A stretch of DNA of 13,496 bases from Flavobacteriales bacterium UBA7325 (GTDB lineage Bacteria; Bacteroidota; Bacteroidia; Flavobacteriales_D; Crocinitomicaceae), in contig DKPV01000040.1 of the NCBI GenBank assembly GCA_002471375.1, positions 1 through 13,496 of the forward strand, in the 5' to 3' direction. Below, piece by piece: positions 7,169 to 12,750 of this stretch. Made by a program: the position numbers and the translations under genes. Each line of letters opens with the position of its first letter. Position 1 is the stretch's first letter. The notes under the pieces are model-generated. The model saw only the letters and a list, made by a program, of their open reading frames with translations. It did no database searches and had not been told where the DNA came from.

Positions 7169-7705
7169 ATGAGTGAGTTGGCTTTAGTAAAATCATGTAT
7201 TGAAGGTGATCAACGTGCGCAACGTGAGTTGTTTGAAATGTATGCCCCGAAAATGATGGGTGTTTGTTTGCGATATACGAAAGATGTAGCGCAAGCAGAA
7301 GATGTAATGCAAGAAGGATTTATTAAGGTCTTTACCAAACTAGAAAAGTATTCTGGACAAGGATCTCTTGAAGGTTGGGTTCGTAGAGTTATGGTGAATG
7401 CGGCATTGGATCATCTGCGTAGAGAAAGCAAATTCAACGCTAATATTCCAATGGACGACGTAGACTATAAAGTTGAATTTGATGGACAAATACTCGAATC
7501 ATTAATGGAGAAGGACTTACTTAAGTTGATAAGAGAAATGCCAGATGGCTATCGAACAGTATTTAACATGTTTGCGATAGAAGGCTATACTCACAAGGAA
7601 ATTGCTAAGCAATTAGATATTTCTGAAAACACATCTAAGTCACAATATTCAAGGGCAAAAACATTTTTAAGAAGCAAAATAGAAGGATTAGAAATTGGAA
7701 GGTAA
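7169..7705 (+). CDS. ECF-type RNA polymerase sigma factor
   Basis: This is a 178-residue extracytoplasmic-function sigma factor that should direct RNA polymerase to a specific promoter set. Region 2 (about 15-86) shows YAPKMMGVCLRYTKD, AEDVMQEGFIKVF (43-55, core binding and -10 recognition) and WVRRVMVNAALDHLRR (70-85). Region 4 (about 112-170) has the helix-turn-helix YTHKEIAKQLDISENT (140-155) and the conserved SRAKTFLRSKI end for -35 recognition. There is no region 1.1 or region 3 and no extra C-terminal domain. ATG at 7169 gives the standard N-terminus for the family. The next gene overlaps its end by 11 nt and encodes a membrane protein with anti-sigma topology, so activity is probably controlled by that partner. 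No exact housekeeping -7 element precedes the gene, so it may be autoregulated through its own promoter type. Confidence 0.93.
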   Translation: MSELALVKSCIEGDQRAQRELFEMYAPKMMGVCLRYTKDVAQAEDVMQEGFIKVFTKLEKYSGQGSLEGWVRRVMVNAALDHLRRESKFNANIPMDDVDYKVEFDGQILESLMEKDLLKLIREMPDGYRTVFNMFAIEGYTHKEIAKQLDISENTSKSQYSRAKTFLRSKIEGLEIGR

Positions 7706-8579
7706 AGACAACATAACGGACATTTTTTCTGATAAACTTGGAAACTACGAAGCAAAAGTTAACCCTGAGCTTTGGGGAAAAGTCGCTTCACAACTTGGCA
7801 CAACCACGGTTGTGCCAAGCACGGGGATTTCAGTCTTAACAAAATGGTTAATCGGAATAAGTGTTTCTGCTGCAGCGATAACGACTGCTGTGATTGTTAT
7901 GAATTCTGCAGAAGTAGACAAACCAAATAAGGCTGCAAATACACCTGTAGTAACGGATAATTTTGAAAAAGAGGAGGTTGAACAAAAAGAACTTAGTTCA
8001 ACTGACGCTATGAATAACACACAGACTTCCGATGCAACAACTTCTAATGATGGAGGCGTGAATACTTCATCAGAAACTAGAGAGGAGGAGCTTATTATAG
8101 ATACTCAACCATTAATCAGTTCAACAGTAAGTAGCACAAGCACGCCGCCGGAAACATCAAATAATGGACCAGCTAAAGTTACAAACACCCATGTTGAGCA
8201 ACAATCATATCCTGTGACAACAACGACTAATACTGGAGGTGAACTAAACTCAATAATCGAAGACCCGATTGTCGTTGACCCTGTTCAGTCGCAACCAACA
8301 TTTACGATTACGCAATACACGAACGTTTTTTCTCCGAATGGAGATAGAACCAATGATGAATTCTCTCTTGAGGTTGATGGGGTAAATGACTTTTATATCA
8401 TTGTTGTAAACGATGGAGGAGAGGCTGTATTTAAATCAGACAACACTGAATTTGTTTGGGATGGACGAGATTTTAGAGATGAGCCGGTTCCAAATGGAAA
8501 CTACGTTTATATGTTGAGTGGAAAAGATGAGGCAGGAAACCCTATCGCTCAAACAAAATCTCTAACTATCCTCCGTTAG
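7695..8579 (+). CDS. Putative anti-sigma membrane protein with gliding-motility (CHU_C-type) C-terminal domain
   Basis: This 294-residue protein has an N-terminal cytoplasmic part (1-48, with NPELWGKVASQLG), one TM helix (about 49-69), a Ser/Thr/Asn-rich linker (about 75-200) and a C-terminal domain (204-294). That domain resembles the gliding-motility/T9SS type B domain: NVFSPNGDRTND (210-221), VVNDGGEAVF, FVWDGRDF and VPNGNYVY, ending in TILR. The usual NRWG motif is replaced by NDGG. Translation must start at TTG 7695: a TAG stop lies just upstream in frame (7689-7691) and the next in-frame Met is codon 69, inside the TM. The start overlaps the sigma gene by 11 nt, implying coupling. Expected topology is N-in/C-out, with no cleavable signal peptide and no zinc-binding anti-sigma motif. 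The anti-sigma role is inferred from position and topology. Its 3' end overlaps the convergent gene by 14 nt. Confidence 0.82.
   Translation: MEGKDNITDIFSDKLGNYEAKVNPELWGKVASQLGTTTVVPSTGISVLTKWLIGISVSAAAITTAVIVMNSAEVDKPNKAANTPVVTDNFEKEEVEQKELSSTDAMNNTQTSDATTSNDGGVNTSSETREEELIIDTQPLISSTVSSTSTPPETSNNGPAKVTNTHVEQQSYPVTTTTNTGGELNSIIEDPIVVDPVQSQPTFTITQYTNVFSPNGDRTNDEFSLEVDGVNDFYIIVVNDGGEAVFKSDNTEFVWDGRDFRDEPVPNGNYVYMLSGKDEAGNPIAQTKSLTILR
7794..7819. repeat. 26-bp palindrome inside the anti-sigma-like gene
   Basis: CTTGGCACAACC (7794-7805) and GGTTGTGCCAAG (7808-7819) are perfect 12-bp inverted arms around the dinucleotide AC. The palindrome lies about 100 nt inside the reading frame and encodes part of LGTTTVVPS just before the TM helix. 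In mRNA it could form an 11-bp hairpin with a CACG tetraloop. It is GC-rich compared with its surroundings and has no T tract, so it is not a typical terminator. Confidence 0.6.
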
Positions 8580-9279
8580 TTCTTTTTAGCCAATTGGCGT
8601 ACTTTTTTATACCGAAATAATAGAGAATTAATCCAAGCACCAGGAATACGTGACTGGCGTCATTGCGATCAAAATACTGTGAGATGTTAATCTTCATCGA
8701 TTGAAAGAACGCAGTAGGTAGAAGGACAAGCACGCTTATCCAAAAATACTTAAACCCCGGAGTAATGGTTTTCGTATAACGCATACCGAGATATCCCAAA
8801 GCAAAGAGTAAACCGATAGCGGTGTTGGCTGTACTTGTTCTTAACCCTTTACCAGGATCAACATCCAAGTCAACGAACATAAATACGGCCACCGTACCAG
8901 TGAACGCCAGAACGAGTTTTACTTGACTTATACGGATCAATATTTTCTTCCATTTTTCATTGGAAAAGAGAGACAACATGGCGCGCTCAACAAAATAAGG
9001 AGAGATGATACCAAGTAGCCAAGCAGCATATTTACCAGGCACCCCCCAGTAATTAAAACACAAATGACCGAGGCCGCCAAAAATGAAACTAACACCAAAA
9101 ATGATAAAGAAGTACTTCCAATAACGAAAGAATAGTGTAGATGGCATTTTATTTACACGGTAAGCAAAGTACCACGAAACGATAGCAATAATCAAATCAC
9201 CAAGCATTGCGTTTGGTTCAACGAGGTCTAAACCGAAAGGGTGAAAATCTATTTTAGGAAAGTCTTCTCCAAAAAGCAT
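8566..9279 (-). CDS. Seven-TM membrane protein of unknown function
   Basis: I do not recognise this 237-residue protein with certainty. Seven hydrophobic helices are visible (about 24-42, 54-77, 83-102, 119-137, 149-168, 177-195, 208-227). Polar residues placed in or next to helices stand out: E22 and D28 before and in TM1, the GGLGH motif with H72 at the end of TM2, and NDASH (D207, H210) at the start of TM7. Seven helices with buried His, Ser and Asp recall the CREST hydrolase superfamily (alkaline ceramidase, PAQR), but the exact SxxxH and HxxxH signatures are not clear, so this is only a hint. Its ATG overlaps the stop of the SDR gene as TAATG on the minus strand, so it is the last gene of the four-gene operon. 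Its 3' end overlaps the convergent CHU_C-type gene by 14 nt. Confidence 0.8.
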   Translation of the reverse strand: MLFGEDFPKIDFHPFGLDLVEPNAMLGDLIIAIVSWYFAYRVNKMPSTLFFRYWKYFFIIFGVSFIFGGLGHLCFNYWGVPGKYAAWLLGIISPYFVERAMLSLFSNEKWKKILIRISQVKLVLAFTGTVAVFMFVDLDVDPGKGLRTSTANTAIGLLFALGYLGMRYTKTITPGFKYFWISVLVLLPTAFFQSMKINISQYFDRNDASHVFLVLGLILYYFGIKKYANWLKRTNGG

Positions 9280-10100
9280 TATTGACGTCTTTCTTCGAAT
9301 TTATGAAGGTTCTTAAGAATTATTTTTTCGACAAGCATAGGAAACCGGGCTTGCATAAACGAGTTTAACTTTCCTATTCCAGTAAGGGTGTAGATAAACT
9401 TTCGTTTTCTAATGTTTTTTGTAACAACGCTAGCAACATACTCCATTGTTTGAACTCCCTTTTTATCATCTCTTTTCTCTAGCGTCTGCATAGAACCATC
9501 CGCCGCGATTGCTTCCTTGTTGTGTTCAATTTGAGTGATTCCGACTAAAATCAAACCCACATGTATGTCATTAACCTTTTCTTCTAAACGAATTGATTCA
9601 GCTACAGCTCTAAGTGCCATTTTAGAGGAGCAATAAGCCGACATTCCAGGAATACCTCTAATCCCTGCCAAACTTGAAATAAAGACGATGCTGCCTTTCG
9701 TTTTTCGTAACTCAGGCATAGCAGCAATTGTTGGGTTAACAGCGCCAAACAAGTTACTAGCAAACACTTTTTTAAATACTTCAGGATCACTTTCGCCTAC
9801 GTTACCACGGTTTGAAACACCAACATTATTTATAAGAATGTCTAATTGCCCGAAATGGCCAATTGCTGATTGAATTAAGTTTTTACCTGCGTCTTTTTCG
9901 GAAATGTCGCAGCAAACGGTAATCACTTTATCATGTACTTTTTCGACAGCCACTTTCGCTTCATCTAAACGTTCTTGATTACGCCCATTCAATACAATTG
10001 AGACACCTTGTTTAGCAAGGTCGATTGCAATAGCCTTTCCAATTCCACGACTGGAACCAGTGATCACAGCAACTTTACCTGTTAATTTAACCTTTGCCAT
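9279..10100 (-). CDS. Short-chain dehydrogenase/reductase (SDR)
   Basis: This is a 273-residue classical SDR, an NAD(P)-dependent oxidoreductase. The cofactor motif TGSSRGIG is at 14-21, and R18 plus NGR (38-40) suggest NADPH preference. NNVG (91-94) and N116 match the structural positions of the family. The catalytic triad is S143 with Y156 and K160 (YCSSK). The C-terminal extension after about 220 is basic and hydrophobic (RKRKFIYTLTG, then FPMLVEKIILKNL), as in SDRs that work on membrane lipids or other hydrophobic substrates, so it may associate with the inner membrane. The real substrate is unknown; 3-ketoacyl or 3-ketosphinganine-type reduction is possible but not shown. The gene overlaps the upstream CPBP gene by 14 nt and the downstream 7-TM gene by 1 nt, so it should be cotranscribed with both. 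Confidence 0.92.
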   Translation of the reverse strand: MAKVKLTGKVAVITGSSRGIGKAIAIDLAKQGVSIVLNGRNQERLDEAKVAVEKVHDKVITVCCDISEKDAGKNLIQSAIGHFGQLDILINNVGVSNRGNVGESDPEVFKKVFASNLFGAVNPTIAAMPELRKTKGSIVFISSLAGIRGIPGMSAYCSSKMALRAVAESIRLEEKVNDIHVGLILVGITQIEHNKEAIAADGSMQTLEKRDDKKGVQTMEYVASVVTKNIRKRKFIYTLTGIGKLNSFMQARFPMLVEKIILKNLHKFEERRQ

Positions 10101-10842
10101 TACCTTTGATATAATTGATGTCAGGGTTGAACTTCAGTGCCGTTAAGTTGTTGGTCCACGCCATCGCTAAGTGTACGATAAAAGCAATCCAAATCGTTCC
10201 AGATGCAGACGTGAGTAGACATAAAACAATACCAAGCGGAATTGCTCCTATGGTTTCATCCAAACCTTTTGGAATATGTGTTGCCGAGTATAATGCAACA
10301 TTAATGGCTATTGCTGGCCACATTCCCAATGGCTCTAACAACGGAACGTATAGGACCCCTCTAAATAGAAACTCATATCCAAACAAGTAAATAGCCCAAC
10401 CTAAGAGACTTAAGAACAGTGTTTTTTTGTCCCAAACCTTTGTACGTATTTGTGGGTAGTTGACAAAGTTCTTAGGGTTTTTCGCTGAGAAAAAAGCTAA
10501 AGGAATGACTAGAGCACACAAACCAATAGTCCATACTAATGTAAATACCGCTGTCTCAGGAATAATTGTCAATCCTAAATCACCAAGAGTGAGATCGGGA
10601 ATGAATAAAAGACAAAGAATAGTAGGTACAACCCCCATACTGAAAAACCCAAAGGCCTTTGTAAAGAAAATGTGTTTTACATATGCTTTTTCTGAGTCAT
10701 ATTTTTTATGATATCTCTCCTTAATTTTTGTTGATTGTGCTGTAAACCAGTACATAACAAAGAATACAAGAGCGAGCAGGATAGGAACACAAACACGTGT
10801 GTGCTCTACAGTCCATGTCATATCGACTTCGTAATAATTCAT
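10087..10842 (-). CDS. CPBP-family intramembrane protease (Rce1/ABI-like)
   Basis: This is a 251-residue multi-pass membrane protein of the CPBP (type II CAAX protease/bacteriocin-processing) family. About six to seven hydrophobic segments are visible. The conserved C-terminal core has YEFLFRG (motif 1, E157 and R161), YSATH (motif 2, H189) and HLAMAWTNN (motif 3, H224 and a nearby Asn). The second glutamate of the classical EExxxR motif is Phe here, while the catalytic Glu and Arg remain. The family cleaves membrane-embedded or prenylated substrates; several bacterial members have no known substrate and some may have other roles. The N-terminal half carries a charged cytoplasmic stretch near 40-56. 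It lies 13 nt behind the epimerase-like gene and overlaps the SDR gene by 14 nt. ATG at 10842 is chosen; an ATG seven codons later is also possible. Confidence 0.85.
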   Translation of the reverse strand: MNYYEVDMTWTVEHTRVCVPILLALVFFVMYWFTAQSTKIKERYHKKYDSEKAYVKHIFFTKAFGFFSMGVVPTILCLLFIPDLTLGDLGLTIIPETAVFTLVWTIGLCALVIPLAFFSAKNPKNFVNYPQIRTKVWDKKTLFLSLLGWAIYLFGYEFLFRGVLYVPLLEPLGMWPAIAINVALYSATHIPKGLDETIGAIPLGIVLCLLTSASGTIWIAFIVHLAMAWTNNLTALKFNPDINYIKGNGKG

Positions 10843-10855
10843 AAGTGATGATTTT

Positions 10856-11851
10856 TTATTTCTTTTCTAAGTAACCGTTCGCTTTGAACCAGTCGTAGCA
10901 TTCTTGAATTGCTTCTTGTAATGGTGTTTCAGGAAGACCAATTTCCTTGCGGGCTTTTTCTGGAGAGTAATAGTGTTTTTCACACGAAATAACAGCGAGT
11001 TCTTTTGTTACACCGGGGTAGTATTTAAAAATACGAGCAAAGAATGAGTTCATCGCCCCATAACCTTTAATGATAAAGTCTGGAAGCTTACGATTTACCC
11101 TTTTACCTTTAATGGTATCAGCGATCAGATTGAATGCGTCTTGGTAAGTCAAGTTAAGGTTTCCAAGAATATAACACTCACCAATTCTCCCCATAGTTAC
11201 AGCATTTGATATTGCCGTTGCAGCATCTTTAACAGCTACGAAGTTTTTTCCTCCACCTGAATACCCTGGAATTTTACCTTGGTGAACAGCTAGTATCATG
11301 GCTCCAGAGCTTGGTCTAGAGTCATAAGGGCCTATCATAAAGGTTGGATTAACAACAACAGCTTGCAAACCATCATTTTTAACTGCGTTCAAGACAACTT
11401 CTTGCGCCTTTTGCTTAGAATCCATATAATCGACACCATACTTAATTGACAAATATGGATCTCCCTCTTTTCCTGGGGTTTTTTCTGAACCATACCCAAA
11501 CGAATTCGCTGTTCCAACATAAACGAGGCGACCCACTTCATGTTTAAGGCATAAATCAATCACATTTTTAGTCCCGTCAATATTTACGTTATTGACGATT
11601 TCATCACGCGCAGGAAATACAGAGGTTGAGGCTGCGGCATGTATAACAACATCTTGACCAGCGATACATTTATCTAGATCTTCTTTATTAAGAATGTTTC
11701 CGTAAAAACGATCGATGTCTAAACCATCAAGAGTAATGGATGGTTTTTCTTTTTCAAAAAGTAGCACACTAACCTTGTGATCTCGAGAAAGAAGTTCTCT
11801 CACAATATTGCTGCCTAAAACACCATCTGGGCCTGTGACAAGTATTTTCAT
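10856..11851 (-). CDS. NAD-dependent epimerase/dehydratase-family (extended SDR) protein
   Basis: This 331-residue extended SDR has an N-terminal Rossmann fold and a substrate-binding C-terminal part. The cofactor motif TGPDGVLG (6-13) fits the TGxxGxxG pattern. YVGTANSFG (111-119) carries the active-site Thr/Ser, and Y142 with K146 form YxxxK. The stretch NPTFMIGPYDSRPSS (168-182) is typical of the dihydroflavonol-reductase-like and hopanoid-associated epimerase branch, and less so of nucleotide-sugar 4-epimerases. The product could be a sugar epimerase, a ketone or aldehyde reductase, or a 3-beta-hydroxysteroid-type dehydrogenase; the sequence alone does not decide. It is the first gene of the four-gene operon, with a -7 element 32-39 nt upstream of its ATG, and is divergent from the small lipoprotein gene. 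Confidence 0.9.
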   Translation of the reverse strand: MKILVTGPDGVLGSNIVRELLSRDHKVSVLLFEKEKPSITLDGLDIDRFYGNILNKEDLDKCIAGQDVVIHAAASTSVFPARDEIVNNVNIDGTKNVIDLCLKHEVGRLVYVGTANSFGYGSEKTPGKEGDPYLSIKYGVDYMDSKQKAQEVVLNAVKNDGLQAVVVNPTFMIGPYDSRPSSGAMILAVHQGKIPGYSGGGKNFVAVKDAATAISNAVTMGRIGECYILGNLNLTYQDAFNLIADTIKGKRVNRKLPDFIIKGYGAMNSFFARIFKYYPGVTKELAVISCEKHYYSPEKARKEIGLPETPLQEAIQECYDWFKANGYLEKK

Positions 11852-11882
11852 AAAATGATAGTACCTTGTAGTTAATTTTTGG

Positions 11883-11890
11883 CAAAGATA
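11883..11890 (-). promoter_or_regulatory. -7 element of the four-gene operon
   Basis: On the minus strand, TATCTTTG matches TAnnTTTG exactly, 32-39 nt upstream of the epimerase-like ATG. Transcription would start near 11878, leaving a leader of about 27 nt. No TTG was found at the usual -33 distance, so this is a half-matched promoter. Confidence 0.45.
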
Positions 11891-11911
11891 ATCTTAAAAT
11901 TTAATTCAGGT

Positions 11912-12244
11912 ATGACTCAAACTGCTCTTAAGTATGGATTTTATATCTTTCTTGTGATCATAGTTTCAAGTTGTGGTTCGGAGATAAAGGAAGAACTAAA
12001 ATTGTTTTCAGAAGAACAGCGTCTGTTAGTGGGTGAGTGGACGGAGAAGGTTAGCGCGGACAGCACTATTGCTTGGGCTTTTACATCTTCTCATGTTACA
12101 TGGGGAAGCTATACTCATCCATATGCCGTAGACAAGAATGAGTTGGTTATATCGGGGATGAAATATGAGTTATTGACTGAAATAGGGGAGGAGGTAAAAG
12201 TTCTTTCACCAAAGGGTGATACTTTCAAGCTAATAAAGAGATAA
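11912..12244 (+). CDS. Small predicted lipoprotein, lipocalin-like
   Basis: This is a 110-residue predicted lipoprotein of unknown function. The N-terminus has one basic residue (K8), a hydrophobic stretch YIFLVIIV and the lipobox VSSC, with C21 as the lipidation site. Gly and Ser follow the cysteine, with no retention-type Asp. The mature part, about 90 residues, has the pattern LVGEW (39-43), later beta-strand-like segments and IKR at the end. This recalls the small lipocalin-like domains common in Bacteroidota lipoproteins, though no defined family is recognised. The ATG at 11912 gives a proper signal peptide; a TTG at 11879 in the same frame would add 11 residues and overlap the -7 element of the divergent operon. 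It is monocistronic and ends just before a bidirectional terminator. Confidence 0.75.
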   Translation: MTQTALKYGFYIFLVIIVSSCGSEIKEELKLFSEEQRLLVGEWTEKVSADSTIAWAFTSSHVTWGSYTHPYAVDKNELVISGMKYELLTEIGEEVKVLSPKGDTFKLIKR

Positions 12245-12248
12245 AAGA

Positions 12249-12287
12249 AAAAGCTTCCACGAACCGTATAAACGGAGGGAAGCTTTT
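12249..12287. terminator. Bidirectional intrinsic terminator
   Basis: AAAAGCTTCC (12249-12258) and GGAAGCTTTT (12278-12287) form a perfect 10-bp stem. Inside the 19-nt loop, CCGT (12264-12267) and ACGG (12272-12275) can form a second small stem. The + strand ends in TTTT and the - strand in TTTTTCTTTTAT. It should stop transcription of the lipoprotein gene from the left and of tRNA-Cys from the right. Confidence 0.8.
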
Positions 12288-12288
12288 G

Positions 12289-12359
12289 AGGTTCCGAGCG
12301 GATTCGAACCGCTGTAGATGGTTTTGCAGACCACTGCCTAGCCGCTCGGCCACGGAACC
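12289..12359 (-). tRNA. tRNA-Cys (GCA anticodon)
   Basis: Read on the minus strand, this 71-nt sequence folds as a complete cloverleaf. The acceptor stem is GGTTCCG/CGGAACC (7 bp). The D arm is GCC/GGC. The anticodon stem is GTGGT/ACCAT with loop CTGCAAA, which places GCA at positions 34-36, read as Cys. The T arm is AGCGG-TTCGAAT-CCGCT. The discriminator is T73, the identity base expected for cysteine. CCA is not encoded; CAA follows, so CCA must be added after transcription. The 3' end lies two bases from the stem of the bidirectional terminator, and a -7 element sits just upstream. Confidence 0.97.
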
Positions 12360-12368
12360 CTATATCGG

Positions 12369-12376
12369 CAAATGTA
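12369..12376 (-). promoter_or_regulatory. -7 element of tRNA-Cys
   Basis: On the minus strand, TACATTTG matches TAnnTTTG exactly and ends 9 nt before the tRNA 5' end, in the 37-nt gap after folB. A start near 12364 would give a leader of only a few bases. No clear -33 TTG was found at the usual distance. Read-through from gltX-folB is also possible, since no terminator is visible in the gap. Confidence 0.5.
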
Positions 12377-12396
12377 GTAAAATTTTAATCGCTTTT

Positions 12397-12750
12397 CTAT
12401 TCCTCAATGATTATTGCGACATTCTCTACGTCGCCGTTGATAGGCGGGGAGAGCTTAGTTACTTTAACTCGCAAATAATGAACGGATTGGGCTTCTGCCT
12501 TGATTCGTTTTACGATGCGCTGACCAACATGCTCAATTAACTTTGAAGCGATCGCCATTTCTTCAACCACGATCAGGTTCATTAACACATAGTCGATTGT
12601 CTTTGATAGGTCGTCATTCGCAGCGGCTTCTGAAAAGTCAGTAGTCAAATGTACATCTACATTATAATACCCACCAATCAGCGTTTCCTCTCTTAAACAC
12701 CCATGATAGGAATAGCACTTAATACCATTAACCTCGATTACATGCTTCAT
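12397..12750 (-). CDS. folB: Dihydroneopterin aldolase
   Basis: FolB converts 7,8-dihydroneopterin to 6-hydroxymethyl-7,8-dihydropterin and glycolaldehyde in cytoplasmic folate biosynthesis. The 117-residue length is normal for this small homo-oligomeric enzyme. The N-terminal signature GIKCYSYHGCLREE (9-22) includes the pterin-site glutamate (E21 or E22). DLSKTIDYVLM (48-57) contains Y54. LIEHVGQRI (71-79) contains E73, which should anchor the pterin. K99 in VTKLSPP corresponds to the catalytic lysine of the family. The ATG overlaps the gltX stop in an ATGA arrangement (12747-12750), so folB is likely translated by coupling to gltX in one operon. The TAG stop lies 37 nt before tRNA-Cys. Confidence 0.94.
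   Translation of the reverse strand: MKHVIEVNGIKCYSYHGCLREETLIGGYYNVDVHLTTDFSEAAANDDLSKTIDYVLMNLIVVEEMAIASKLIEHVGQRIVKRIKAEAQSVHYLRVKVTKLSPPINGDVENVAIIIEE

Noticed and set aside
10366..10380. Loss of the second Glu in the EExxxR motif as a sign of an inactive CPBP protein
   Set aside because: E157, R161, H189 and H224 are all kept, and a Glu-Phe variant of this motif is a natural form in the family, so inactivity cannot be concluded.
11879..11911. TTG start upstream of the small lipoprotein
   Set aside because: It would add 11 residues before the lipoprotein signal peptide and overlap the -7 element of the divergent operon. The ATG at 11912 gives a normal signal.
12286..12540. Open frame of 84 codons on the plus strand
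   Set aside because: It runs antisense through tRNA-Cys and the end of folB and encodes nothing recognisable.
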